This document shows, piece by piece, positions 33,870 through 46,800 of a stretch of 64,000 bases of DNA (within the stretch, counting starts at the first letter, position 1; each line of letters starts with the position of its first letter). Origin of the DNA: Girardinichthys multiradiatus (taxonomy: Eukaryota; Chordata; Actinopteri; Cyprinodontiformes; Goodeidae); contig NC_061794.1 of the NCBI RefSeq assembly GCF_021462225.1, positions 49,054,914 through 49,118,913 on the forward strand. Direction: 5' to 3'. The notes under the pieces were generated by a model. It saw only the letters and a program-made list of their open reading frames with translations, did not search any database and had not been told where the DNA came from. The position numbers and the translations under genes were made by a program.

Positions 33870-34220
33870 TGCATTTTCGTCATCACGTTAGATTATTCTA
33901 ATTCCCTGTTTACTGGTTTGGATAAATTATCCCTTTTCCGCCTCCAAGCCAGAAAAAGTGCTGCAGCCAGGTTACTGACATGCTCCAGCAAATGAGTTCA
34001 CATGATCCCCATTTTATACTCTACATTGACATTTTACTATCCTGACACTAACATACAGAGCACTACACAGCCAGGCCCCAGTTTAGGTATCTGATCTGCT
34101 TACAAAATACACTTCTGCTCACTGTCTTCGTTCTGAGGCTCAGAACATTCTACACGGACCAGACTGAAGACCAAGGTGGACTAAGCCTTTTAATCTGCGG
34201 CACCAAGGCTGACCGCACCA
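33870..34220 (+). mobile_element. L2-like LINE C-terminal fragment
   Basis: Plus-strand pieces read LDYSNSLFTGLDKLSLFRLQ and ARKSAAARLLTCSSK, matching the L2 region [19 protein letters not shown]. It is broken after about 33995. Confidence 0.55.
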
Positions 34221-34309
34221 GTGTACCAGCCGATCCACCTCCTGTCTGTATGAAGACTCATCACTGACCTGGATCAGTCCAATAACAGTGGTGTCATTTG
34301 CAAACCTCT

Positions 34310-35130
34310 GAAGCTTCATTTCAATTCAGTTTTATTTATAAAGCACCAATTCACAACACATTTCATCTCAAGGCACTTTACAAAGTCCATTCAATCCAAT
34401 CAGACAGATTTTAAGTCAGATTCATACATTGTAATTAATCATAATCATCAAATAGTCAAATTCAGTTTATTATTAAAATTGGTTAAAAGTTTTCTATCTA
34501 AAAGCTCAGTCAGTAGCCATGTCTAGGAGAGAGAAAGGGTTAAACACTAAAAGACAGGGCCATGTGGATCATCTGTAGAAGGTGAGCATTAAGTTGTTGC
34601 CAGCAGAAGCTCGGATGATTCCCCTCTCCAGAAAGGTGTCACAGGTAGACACAGAGTCAGGCCAGGTGTAGCTTCTAAGAAGAGAAAAGAGAGAACAAAG
34701 TTAAAAGCTGAAATAACAGCAAATAATGCAAAATTGGAGAGTAGTATGAGAATGTAGCGAAGAAGGTGAAAGTGGTCATTATGTCCTCCAGCAGCCTAAG
34801 CCTTTAGCAACATAACTACAGAGATAGCTCAGGATAACCTAAGCCATTCTAACTATAAGCTTTATCAAAAAGGAAAGTTTTAAGCCTAGCCTTAAAAGTA
34901 GACAGGGTGTCTGCCTCACGGACTAAAACTGGGAGCTGGTTCCACAGGAGAGGAGTCTGATAACTAAAGGATCTGCCTCCCATTCTACTTCTAGAGACTC
35001 TAGGAACCACCAGTAAACCTGCAGTCTGAGAACAAAGTGCTCTGTTAGGAACATATGGACCAATCAGATCTCTGATGTATGATGGAGCTAGATCATTAAG
35101 GGCTTTATATGTGAGGAGGAGAATTTCTCA
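34310..35130 (-). mobile_element. LINE 3'-end fragment
   Basis: Antisense to the 3540-3930 family at its edge (CAATTCACAACACATTTCAT, CTCAAGGCACTTTACAAAGT). It continues into antisense LINE text such as GGAGCTGGTTCCACAGGAG. Confidence 0.6.
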
Positions 35131-35139
35131 TATTGTTTT

Positions 35140-35880
35140 GTTTCAATACACTTTGTTCATAAATAAGCTGTGTGAGTAGTATGTGTGGCTCAGTGAAAAT
35201 GGGCCCACACTGCACCTGAAATGATACAGTGACAGATACAGAATAACCAATATTCAAAAATATAGTAGTATATTAGAGCCACAAATAGACCTTGTTTGTC
35301 ATGATCCATGTGTTTGACGCTAAACAATGGGAGTAATTTGGTTTACAGTATAATAACGATATTACAGACGTCAAACTAAAGTCATTCAAAAATGTCCTAC
35401 AAGCTCACTGTAATGTAAACTTAAAACAAGAAGTAATACTCAAGGAAAATAAGACATGAAATAAATAAAAAAAGATTTTCCCTAACCTTCGTCAAAATGG
35501 AACTTGCACAGGTAAGACGTATTGATAAGAGGGCTTTCAGGTAAGCGACCTGTGGCGTATCATCAGTGTGCGCAATTCTACAAGGTAGGTCGCAATGGCT
35601 GCACTCAATCCCTGCATTGATTATAGAAATTGTGTGAAATTCTGTTCCCCTGAAATTATGGGGTAAGAATGCTGTCAAAAACAATGTGTCTGTAAAGATG
35701 GAAATGTGTGCATGTTAGTCAATAGTTGTGCATAACTAAAATCTAAAAGAGGTTTTGTATATTTTCTCTATAAGAATACAAAATAAAATGTTACAACTTC
35801 AAGAAATTACAAACACAAAGTTCAAGTTTACAGTTGTGGTTTATTCTTTATGAATACAATATGCTATAACAGTTTATGAA
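35140..35880. other. AT-rich stretch, no confident gene
   Basis: An 87-codon minus frame at 35684-35421 has no recognised relative. Between 35765 and 35915 four loose copies of a TNTATRARAATACRA motif occur. Confidence 0.35.
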
Positions 35881-35897
35881 TACGATTTATTTTCTAT

Positions 35898-35991
35898 GAG
35901 AATACGAATTTACATCAGCGACTTGGTGTCACGTGATCTCAGGCTCAGGATATTGTGGGTGGAGTTATACAATGATGTACAGTAGGTGGCG
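35898..35991 (+). repeat. Short segment also present inside the retroviral integrase
   Basis: From GAGAATACGAATTTACATCA to ACAGTAGGTGGC, about 94 bases, matching the reverse complement of 61776-61869 with few differences. It contains GGTGTCACGTGATCTC. Confidence 0.75.
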
Positions 35992-36105
35992 CTATGTACC
36001 TCTGAATTTGTTGCGAACTGCCCGCAGAAGAAGAGAAGAATTAAAAAAGACTTATTTTACACTAATTTTAAGCAAGATGTTTTTTTTCTTGTTTTTCTTG
36101 TTTAG

Positions 36106-36875
36106 GTACAAAGCAGCAGACGGGTCAGTTTATGAAGCTCAGGGCTGAGAACCACCACCTTTTTACTGGAGCTAAAAACTCAGCCATCGTGGCTTGGAGG
36201 TACAATAACTACATTCTTTACAGTCAGTTTCTGTCCAGTTTCAATAACTCCTATCTTTCTAACTTTCATAAATATCCATCCAGTGATTAACATACTTCTT
36301 TTGGTTCAGGACAATTCAGGAGAAGATGGTCCAACAGGGGAAGGTCAGCCCCTTGCAGGTCAAAAAAAGTGGGACAATTTGAAAAAGAAATATAAAGTAT
36401 GTTCATAAGTTCTCATGTCACACACAAATAAAAAATATTTCTAAAAGTCTTGTTGGTTTCTCTGTTTAGTCAACTCTTTTTTTATTCCATCTAACTTTAG
36501 GATTGTTAGTATCCAGGGTCAGGAGAGGGAGTCAGTGAAAAGCCCACTGCTGCTACTTGGACCTGGTTTGTCTTTATGGATGAGATGTTGGGTCAGAGGT
36601 CTTCCACAACACCTCCTGTCCTGATTACCTCCATCCCTGAGGACACTCCAGGGCCAAGCGAAGCGGTGGACAACCAGATGGAGAAGGAAGACAGTGAGCC
36701 AGCAGGAAGGAGTCAGAAAAGAAAGAGGAACAGAGATGATGGAGTTGATCAGGGAGGACATGAGGCTACAGAGAATGGACAGACTGTTTTCCATCTTAGA
36801 AAGAATGGTACTGAAATAAGATGCTATATAAGAAATAATATTAAGTTTTGTTCAGATTGTTTCTTAAAGTTTTAA
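36106..36875 (+). pseudogene. Myb/SANT-like DNA-binding gene, exons 2-4, broken
   Basis: Three exons: 36106-36199 (KQQTGQFMKLRAENHHLFTG…), 36310-36396 and from 36501 onwards. Together they give a tri-helical Myb/SANT-like domain of the type encoded by PIF/Harbinger transposons and MSANTD genes. Exon 3 has seven A where eight are needed to continue into the WDNLKKKYK frame. Exon 4 has an early TAG at 36507-36509. After it an open frame runs through KPTAATWTWFVFMDEMLGQR, an acidic linker and a basic QKRKRNRDD patch. Exon 1 is absent on this strand; it lies at 39697-39673 on the other strand. Confidence 0.75.
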
Positions 36876-36879
36876 GGTG

Positions 36880-37640
36880 TTCTAATAAATTTCTAAATTA
36901 TTTTTGTCACCAATGTATTTTATTTCCATTTGATCTAACAATACATCAACTTCATTTAAATTTCTAAACACAGTTTATTTTGAAAATTACAAATAACATT
37001 TTAAATAGAATGTGGAAAAAAACAACATTCAAACAGATCAAGATTATAAGACAAAAGGTATAAAATAAAACTATGTACAAGTATTTATAATGGAGACAGC
37101 AGGATCAACCTGAGTGACCAGTTCCTGGAAAAACCTCTTCAACAGAACAAAGAGGCAGATGTCTTTCTGAACAGAAAGTCTCTGACGATGTGACTAAATC
37201 TTTCACAAGGTCAGAGACTTGGATGGATGCTGCAACTGAGACCTTTGGTTAGTCTTTTTGGATGGTGAGTGAAGCATCACACAGGTGGTCTACAGATGTT
37301 TGTGATGTCTCTCTCCACTGTCCACGTCATCGTCCATCAAGTGGGTTTAAAGGACTGGCTGAATTGATGGCTGCCACATCACTAAGAGGTAATCGGAATA
37401 TGCAGAATTAGAAGATGGTGCTCACAAAATATTACAATTAGTTATACCCCTCAAACATTAATCACATCTATAATATTATACTTGGCTGCATACAGTAAAA
37501 AGGAACACTTAACCAACACAATAAAACTCCATATAAATCAAACTTCTGTGAAATCAAACTGTCCACTTAGGAAGCAACACTGATTGACAATTAATTTAAC
37601 ATCTTGTTGTTCAAATGGAAAAGACAACAGGAGGAAATAT
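36880..37640. other. No gene recognised
   Basis: AT-rich sequence after the Myb/SANT-like exon 4. It may be the untranslated remainder of that gene or transposon. No domain seen. Confidence 0.35.
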
Positions 37641-37739
37641 TTGGTGATTATCAAGACACTCAATAAAGGAGTGGTTCTGAAGGTGGGGACCACAGACCAC
37701 TTCTCAGTACCGATGCTTTCTGGCTGATGTTTTGGTCAC

Positions 37740-38043
37740 TTTTGAATGTTGGTGGTGCTTTCACACTCGTGGTAGCATGAGACGGACTCTACAACCCACA
37801 CAAGTGGCTCAGGTGGTGCAGCTCATCCAGGATGGCACATCAATGTGAGCTGTGGCAAGAAGGTTTGCTGTGTCTATCAGCGTAGTGTCCAGAACCTGGA
37901 GGCGCTACCAGGAGACAGGCCAGTACACCAGGAGACGTGGAGGAGGCCGTAGGAGGGCAACAACCCAGCAGCAGGACCACTACCTCCACCTTTGTACAAG
38001 GAGGAACAGGAGGAGCACTGCCAGAACCCTGCAGAATGACCTC
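37740..38043 (+). mobile_element. Tc1-like transposase N-terminal fragment
   Basis: Reads [19 protein letters not shown], then [19 protein letters not shown] and [13 protein letters not shown], the helix-turn-helix region of a Tc1-like transposase different from copies A and B. It ends abruptly at the RTE fragment. Confidence 0.7.
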
Positions 38044-38790
38044 CAGCATGCAGTGGGGCGGTTCGCAGCCGAGTGTGAAGCGGCTGGGATGAAGATCAGC
38101 TCCTCCAAGTCCGAGGCCATGGTTCTCAACCGAAAAAGGGTGGCTTGTCCTCTTCAGGTTGGAGGGGAGTTCCTGCCTCAAGTGGAGGAGTTCAAGTATC
38201 TCGGGGTCTTGTTCAGGAGTGAGGGAAGAATGGAGCGGGAGATCGACAGACGGATCGGTGCAGCTGCTGCAGTAATAGTGGCACTGTGTCGGTCCGTTGT
38301 GGTGAAGAGAGAGCTGATCCGAAAAGCAAAGCTCTCAATTTACTGGTCGGTCTACATTCCTACCCTCATCTATGGCCATGAACTTTGGGTCATGACCGAA
38401 AGAACGAGATCCCGGATACAAGCGGCTGAAATGAGCTTCCTCCGTAGGGTGGCCGGGCACTCCCTTAGAGATAGGGTGAGGAGCTCGGCCATCCAGGAGC
38501 CAGTTGAGGTGGCTCGGGCATCTATACCGGATGTCTCCTGGATGCCTTCCTTGGGAGGTGTTCCAGGCACGTCCCTCCGGAAGGAGGCCCAGGGGACGGC
38601 CCAGGACACGCTGGAGGGACTATGTCTCTCGGCTGGCCTGGGAACGCCTTGGGCTCCCCCTGGAGGAGCTGGAGGAGGTGTCTGGAGAGAGGGACGTCTG
38701 GGCGTCTCTGCTGAGTCTGCTGCCCCCGCGACCCGGTCCCGGATAAGCGGAAGACGACGAGTGCGAGTACAAGTACGAGAAAGATAGGAG
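38044..38790 (+). mobile_element. RTE/Rex3-type LINE fragment, 5'-truncated
   Basis: C-terminal reverse transcriptase region: [53 protein letters not shown], then in a shifted frame [10 protein letters not shown] and [17 protein letters not shown] frameshift near 38500 separates the two. It is joined in frame to the Tc1 fragment, making an artificial 311-codon frame. Confidence 0.85.
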
Positions 38791-38838
38791 TTATTGAAAC
38801 TGGACAGAAACTGACTGTAAAGAATGTTGTTATTGTAC

Positions 38839-39697
38839 CTCCAAGCCACGATGGCTGAGTTTTTAACTCCAGTAAAAAGGTGGTGGTTCTCACCCCTGAG
38901 CTTCATAAACTGACCCGTCTGCTGCTTTGTACCTAAACAAGAAAAAAAAAGCCATCTTGCTTAATATTAGTGTAAAAAAAGTATTTTTTTTTATTTTACA
39001 TTTGTCTTAATTTGCAGAACATATTAAAATATTTCTATGCAAATGCCTAAAACAAGCTCTTTCAAACTTTTCACTTCTTTGCTGAGATTTGCTTGCATTT
39101 GAAAGTGTATTTCTCTTCAGCTGTACCTGGAATCATGAATTATAATGCTAGCTGAATTATAAATATACTTTTAAAAACACATATAGCACATTTCTTCATC
39201 AAAAATGAATATTTAAAAGCTTATTTATTCTCAATCACAATCTTCAGCGATACGGTAAGATTACATAAAATCGTCCATTTATTCAGGTTAACTTTAATAT
39301 CACCTGTAATATTAAATCGACTTACATGAACAAATGACACAATACATGAAAATAATACTAACATAAACTGTTAGAAATCACTTGTGTTTAACGTTCACTG
39401 TGATGACTGGCAGCAGGAGCTCAGTACCGATAGTCCGGTCAGATCTCTACCGGGTCTAGCTCGCTCCACCGCCAGTAGGTCTGGCGAGGCAAGCCGGCAG
39501 TTACTACGGTGGGAGCGGAAAACTCCGAACACGTCGGAGCACGTTTGAAATTAAGCGAAGTCTTGATGAATCAAGTAGATATTTCACGTCTACATAGTTA
39601 TATTCCCGCACTAAAAACATTGTAAAAGTTCATTTGTGTCACAGAAAGTGTAATTTTTCACAGTTTACTCACAGGTTTTGCCACTATGGTCCGCCAT
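38839..39697 (-). pseudogene. Myb/SANT-like gene, exons 1-2, cut off from the rest
   Basis: Exon 1 (39697-39673) starts MADHSGKT with a GTGAGTAA donor. Exon 2 (38932-38839) continues CTKQQTGQFMKLRGENHHLF and ends NSAIVAWR in phase 2, the phase needed by exon 3 on the plus strand. Exon 2 and some flank are duplicated in inverse orientation at 36050-36265. Downstream of exon 2 on this strand there are only RTE and Tc1 fragments. Confidence 0.72.
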
Positions 39698-39760
39698 GGC
39701 TGCCCCTGTTTGACCAAAACGCTTCGACCTGCAATGAATCATGGGAAAAGATGGACCGCG
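39390..39760 (-). promoter_or_regulatory. CpG-rich stretch at the Myb/SANT-like first exon
   Basis: Locally GC-rich with many CpG (around 39420-39545) in AT-rich surroundings. Exon 1 with its ATG at 39697 lies at the right edge, so the CpG-rich part would fall in intron 1 or mark a promoter of unclear direction. Confidence 0.35.
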
Positions 39761-40020
39761 AAGGATAATCACAAGTCATCCTTCAAATCGGGCAAAAGAA
39801 GGACACATTTGTCGGCAGCATCTGACAGACCTAACGCGCCGCGCTGTGATGTAATCGGCCTACAAGTACGAACTTGGAAGGATCCAACCCCTGAATTGGG
39901 ACACACCCTCGGCCTGCACATGGATCCTCCTTCTTCCTGTATATTGACCAATAGGAGAGGAGCTGGAGAGAAGAAGGCAGCCCTCCTCATTTGCATAATG
40001 AAGCAGAAATGCATACGGTA

Positions 40021-40830
40021 AAGGAAAAAGAGTGACGAGGAAATGTAAAAAGAACAAAGGCATGTGTAAGGAAAAGGAAAAACAAAACATTTATATTTCT
40101 GCTTTTATTTTTAATTTTGTCAGGATCGGTCCTCCATACACTTAACATGGTGACCAAACAAAACATAAAACCTGTCTTTCATTAACCATTAAAATGAATG
40201 AGAAAACCACAGCCTTTTTCATTTTTAGAATCGTTGTTTTTCTAATTACATTTTAAAACAAACAAATACAAAAACAAATAAAAAAAACGCCAAATTTTTC
40301 GTTTTTTCCGTATTATTTTGAAACGGAAAAACCAAAGAACGAACCATACACGAATTTATTAAAGCAAAATAAAGCCATTTCTGTTTTTTCTTTAATTCAT
40401 ACGAATCAGAAATCCAAACTGACAAGCTTTTCAGAATTTGATTTCATTTCCAAAAATAGAATAATGAATGAACACAGAAGTACACGTAGCGAAACACGGT
40501 TATACTGATCATTTCTCGTTGTTTAGCGGTAATTGGGTACATGAAGAGAATTTAGTTTCTGTCCTGAACAGCTCCTTACCAGTAGGTGGCGCACATTCAC
40601 CATCAGGTAGTTTGCCAACCACCAAAAACAGAAAAGAACAACAGGTGTTTCCGGTGTGCAGTGATACGGTAGCAACATGCTAACAGTTCCAACGAGAAGG
40701 TTCGTGTTAAAGCGGTGAAATAATCTTCAGACAGAGAATCCGAGGATCACAGCTGGATCACAGCTGGACTCTGAGACCACCGCAGCTGGAAACTGGCTTC
40801 CTTTTTGTTCTTTAACAGAAAACGGTAGAA
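40021..40830. other. Spacer upstream of uxt
   Basis: AT-rich with A- and T-runs up to about 40450. The 40560-40837 part should contain the uxt promoter and 5' UTR, but no clear core element was identified. Confidence 0.4.
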
Positions 40831-40837
40831 TCAGAGT

Positions 40838-43800
40838 ATGGTTCCTCCTGCTGGTGCTGACAGTGTGGATCAGAAGGTTCTCCAGTATGAGGTCTTCATT
40901 AACGACGTCCTGAGGAGAGACCTGCGGTAAGTGACACTCGTTCAAAAGTACTGTCAGACCTAGACATGATGGTCTTCAGACAGAGACATGATGGTCTTCA
41001 GACAGAGACATGATGGTCTTCAGACAGAGACATGATGGTCTTCAGTCAGAGACATGATGGTCTTCAGACAGAGACATGATGGTCTTCAGACAGAGACATG
41101 ATGGTCTTCAGACAGAGACATGATGGTCTTCAGTCAGAGACATGATGGTCTACAGACAGAGACATGATGGTCTTCAGACAGAGACATGATGGTCTTCAGA
41201 CAGAGACATGATGGTCTTCAGACAGAGACATGATGGTCTTCAGTCAGAGACATGATGGTCTTCAGACAGAGACATGATGGTCTTCAGACAGAGACATGAT
41301 GGTCTTCAGACAGAGACATGATGGTCTTCAGACAGAGACCTGATGGTCTTCAGACAGAGACATGATGGTCTTCAGACAGAGACATGATGGTCTTCAGACA
41401 GAGACATGATGGTCTTCAGACAGAGACATGATGGTCTTCAGTCAGAGACATGATGATGGTCTTCAGACAGAGACATGATGGTCTTCAGACAGAGACATGA
41501 TGGTCTTCAGACAGAGACCTGATGGTCTTCAGACAGAGACATGATGGTCTTCAGACAGAGACATGATGGTCTTCAGACAGAGACATGATGGTCTTCAGAC
41601 AGAGACATGATGGTCTTCAGACAGAGACATGATGGTCTTCAGACAGAGACATGATGGTCTTCAGTCAGAGACATGATGGTCTTCAGACAGAGACATGATG
41701 GTCTTCAGACAGAGACATGATGGTCTTCAGACAGAGACATGATGGTCTTCAGACAGAGACATGATGATGGTCTTCAGACAGAGACATGACGGTCTTCAGT
41801 CAGAGACATGATGATCTTCAGACAGAGACATGATGATGGTCTTCAGACAGAGACATGATGGTCTTCAGTCAGAGACATGATGGTCTTCAGTCAGAGACAT
41901 GATGGTCTTCAGTCAGAGACATGATGGTCTTCAAACAGAGACCTGATGATCTTCAGTCAGAGACATGATGATGGTCTTCAGACAGAGACATGATGGTCTT
42001 CAGTCAGAGACATGATGGTCTTCAGTCAGAGACATGATGGTCTTCAGTCAGAGACATGATGATGGTCTTCAGTCAGAGACATGATGATGGTCTTCAGACA
42101 GAGACATGATGGTCTTCAGTCAGAGACATGATGGTCTTCAGTCAGAGACATGATGGTCTTCAGACAGAGACATGATGGTCTTCAGACAGAGACATGATGG
42201 TCTTCAGTCAGAGACATGATGGTCTTCAGACAGAGACATGATGGTCTTCAGACAGAGACATGATGGTCTTCAGACAGAGACATGATGATGGTCTTCAGAC
42301 AGAGACATGATGGTCTTCAGACAGAGACATGATGGTCTTCAGACAGAGACATGATGGTCTTCAGACAGAGACATGATGGTCTTCAGACAGAGACATGATG
42401 GTCTTCAGTCAGAGACATGATGGTCTTCAGACAGAGACATGATGGTCTTCAGACAGAGACATGATGGTCTTCAGACAGAGACATGATGGTCTTCAGACAG
42501 AGACATGATGGTCTTCAGACAGAGACATGATGGTCTTCAGACAGAGACATGATGATGGTCTTCAGACAGAGACATGACGGTCTTCAGTCAGAGACATGAT
42601 GATCTTCAGACAGAGACATGATGATGGTCTTCAGACAGAGACATGATGGTCTTCAGTCAGAGACATGATGGTCTTCAGTCAGAGACATGATGGTCTTCAG
42701 TCAGAGACATGATGGTCTTCAAACAGAGACCTGATGATCTTCAGTCAGAGACATGATGATGGTCTTCAGACAGAGACATGATGGTCTTCAGTCAGAGACA
42801 TGATGGTCTTCAGTCAGAGACATGATGGTCTTCAGTCAGAGACATGATGATGGTCTTCAGTCAGAGACATGATGGTCTTCAGTCAGAGACCTGATGGTCT
42901 TCAGTCAGAGACATGATGGTCTTCAGACAGAGACATGATGATCTTCAGTCAGAGACATGATGATGGTCTTCAGACAGAGACATGATGGTCTTCAGTCAGA
43001 GACATGATGGTCTTCAGTCAGAGACATGATGGTCTTCAGTCAGAAACATGATGGTCTTCAGACAGAGACCTGATGGTCTTCAGTCAGAGACATGATGGTC
43101 TTCAGACAGAGACATGATGGTCTTCAGACAGAGACATGATGATCTTCAGTCAGAGACATGATGATGGTCTTCAGACAGAGACATGATGGTCTTCAGACAG
43201 AGACATGATAATCTTCAGTCAGAGACATGATGATGGTCTTCAGACAGAGACATGATGGTCTTCAGTCAGAGACATGATGATCTTCAGTCAGAGACATGAT
43301 GGTCTTCAGTCAGAGACTTAATGGTCTTCAGTCAGAGACATGATGATCTTCAGTCAGAGACATGATGGTCTTCAGTCAGAGACATGATGGTCTTCACTCA
43401 GAAACATGATGGTCTTCAGTCAGAGACATGATGGTCTTCAGACAGAGACCTGATGGTCTTCAGTCAGAGACATGATGATGGTCTTCAGTCAGAGACATGA
43501 TGATCTTCAGTCAGAGACATGATGATGGTCTTCAGACAGAGACATGATGGTCTTCAGTCAGAGACATGATGGTCTTCAGTCAGAGACATGATGGTCTTCA
43601 GTCAGAAACATGATGATCTTCAGTCAGAGACATGATGATCTTCAGTCAGAGACATGATGATGGTCTTCAGACAGAGACATGATGGTCTTCAGTCAGAGAC
43701 ATGATGATCTTCAGTCAGAGACATGATGGTCTTCAGTCAGAGACTTAATGGTCTTCAGTCAGAGACATGATGATCTTCAGTCAGAGACATGATGGTCTTC

Positions 43801-46800
43801 AGTCAGAGACATGATGGTCTTCACTCAGAAACATGATGGTCTTCAGTCAGAGACATGATGGTCTTCAGACAGAGACCTGATGGTCTTCAGTCAGAGACAT
43901 GATGATGGTCTTCAGTCAGAGACATGATGATCTTCAGTCAGAGACATGATGATGGTCTTCAGACAGAGACATGATGGTCTTCAGTCAGAGACATGATGGT
44001 CTTCAGTCAGAGACATGATGGTCTTCAGTCAGAAACATGATGGTCTTCAGACAGAGACCTGATGGTCTTCAGTCAGAGACATGATGGTCTTCAGACAGAG
44101 ACATGATGGTCTTCAGACAGAGACATGATGATCTTCAGTCAGAGACATGATGATGGTCTTCAGACAGAGACATGATGGTCTTCAGACAGAGACATGATGA
44201 TCTTCAGTCAGAGACATGATGATGGTCTTCAGACAGAGACATGATGGTCTTCAGACAGAGACATGATGATCTTCAGTCAGAGACATGATGATCTTCAGAC
44301 AGAGACATGATGATCTTCAGTCAGAGACTTAATGGTCTTCAGTCAGAGACATGATGATCTTCAGTCAGAGACATGATGATCTTCAGACAGAGACGTGATG
44401 GTCTTCAGTCAGAGACATGATGGTCTTCAGTCAGAGACGTGATGGTCTTCAGTCAGAGACATGATGGTCTTCAGTCAGAGACATGATGGTCTTCAGTCAG
44501 AGACATGATGGTCTTCAGACAGAGACCTGATGGTCTTCAGTCAGAGACATGATGGTCTTCAGACAGAGACATGATGGTCTTCAGTCAGAGACATGATGGT
44601 CTTCAGTCAGAGACATTATGGTCTTCAGACAGAGACCTGATGGTCTTCAGTCAGAGACATGATGGTCTTCAGTCAGAGACATGATGGTCTTCAGACAGAG
44701 ACATGATGGTCTTCAGACAGAGACATGATGATCTTCAGTCAGAGACATGATGATGGTCTTCAGACAGAGACATGATGGTCTTCAGTCAGAGACATGATGG
44801 TCTTCAGTCAGAGACATGATGGTCTTCAGACAGAGTCATGATGGTCTTCAGTCAGAGACATGATGGTCTTCAGTCAGAGACATGATGGTCTTCAGACAGA
44901 GACATGATGATGGTCTTCAGTCAGAGACATGATGATGGTCTTCAGTCAGAGACATGATGGTCTTCAGTCAGAGACATGATGGTCTTCAGACAGAGACATG
45001 ATGGTCTTCAGACAGAGACATGATGGTCTTCAGTCAGAGACATGATGGTCTTCAGTCAGAGACATGATGGTCTTCAGACAGAGACATGATGATGGTCTTC
45101 AGTCAGAGACTTGTTGGTCTACAGACAGATAAATGATGATGGTCTTCAGTCAGAGACATGATGGTCTTCAGTCAGAGACATGATGGTCTTCAGACAGAGA
45201 CATGATGGTCTTCAGACAGAGACATGATGGTCTTCAGTCAGAGACATGATGGTCTTCAGTCAGAGACATGATGGTCTTCAGACAGAGACATGATGGTCTA
45301 CAGACAGAGACATGATGGTCTACAGACAGAGACATGATGGTCTTCAGTCAGAGACATGATGATGGTCTTCAGACAGAGACATGATGGTCTTCAGTCAGAG
45401 ACATGATGGTCTTCAGTCAGAGACATGATGGTCTTCAGTCAGAGACATGATGGTCTTCAGTCAGAGACATGATGGTCTTCAGACAGAGACATGATGGTCT
45501 TCAGTCAGAGACATGATGGTCTTCAGACAGAGACATGATGGTCTTCAGTCAGAGACATGACGATGGTCTTCAGACAGAGACATGATGGTCTTCAGACAGA
45601 GACATGATGATGGTCTTCAGTCAGAGACATGATGGTCTTCAGTCAGAGACATGATGGTCTTCAGACAAAGACATGATGGTCTTCAGACAGAGACATGATG
45701 GTCTTCGAACAGAGACATGATGGTCTTCAGACAGAGACATGATGGTCTTCAGACAGAGACATGATGGTCTTCAGTCAGAAACATGATGGTCTTCAGACAG
45801 AGACATGATGATGGTCTTCAGTCGGAGACATGATGGTCTTCAGACAGAGACATGATGGTCTTCAGTCAGAAACATGATGGTCTTCAGACAGAGACATGAT
45901 GATGGTCTTCAGTCGGAGACATGATGGTCTTCAGACAGAGACTTGTTGGTCTACAGACAGATAAATGATGATGGTCTTCAGACAGAGACATGATGATGGT
46001 CTTCAGTCAGAGACATGATGGTCTTCAGACAGAGACATGATGATGGTCTTCAGTCGGAGACTTGATGGTCTTCAGACAGAGACTTGTTGCTCTACAGACA
46101 GATAAATGATGATGGTCTTAAGACAGAGACATGATGATGGTCTTCAGACAGAGACATGATGGTCTTCAGACAGAGACATGATGATGGTCTTCAGTCGGAG
46201 ACTTGTTGCTCTACAGACAGATAAATGATGATGGTCTTCAGACATAATCTCTAATGAAACTATCTGCTGGTGTTTGGCAGGAAGGTGTTGGAGCAGAGGG
46301 ATCAGGTCTATGAGAAGATCTCTCAGTACCTGCAGCTGAAGAACACCATCCAGAGTCTGCAGGTACCAACACTGTGATACACAGACTCTTTGTCTGGAAA
46401 GATGCATCACTCTGTCACAGTTTTCCTTTCACTCTGTTTTAAAAAGTCACTTCACACAAAGTAATCCTCAATTTCTTCAGCTGCTTGGTCAGCAGGAGGC
46501 GCTGTGGGCAAAATGTCTTATAGGTGCATTTTACAGAGCAGTGGTCAATCAATCCTGGAGAAGAAGACAGATAGCATCTTTCAGGAATAGATTCCTACTG
46601 TTGGGATTATCCATTCGAGGTTTATACCAAGAAGATAAAATGAATGAAACAGAAGCCTGCCTGAGGCGACTTCTTGTTTTGCAGTTTCCAGTTTTCAGTC
46701 GTTTTCTTTAGAAAAACACAAAAACGTCTCACTGCTGAGCAGCTCCGGACATTAAAAAGACTGTTTTTACTCTGGAATGTATAATTGCATATCTTTACTT

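Noticed and set aside
37852..38787. Single 311-aa gene
   Set aside because: The frame joins a Tc1-like transposase N-terminus to an RTE reverse transcriptase C-terminus by chance; two unrelated fragments.
39686..40021. 111-codon plus-strand frame
   Set aside because: No domain, and it overlaps the minus-strand exon starting MADHSGKT, which has a good donor and an in-phase partner exon.
40962..46247. CRISPR array
   Set aside because: The 22-base units are directly adjacent with no unique spacers, inside an intron of a fish gene. It is a minisatellite.
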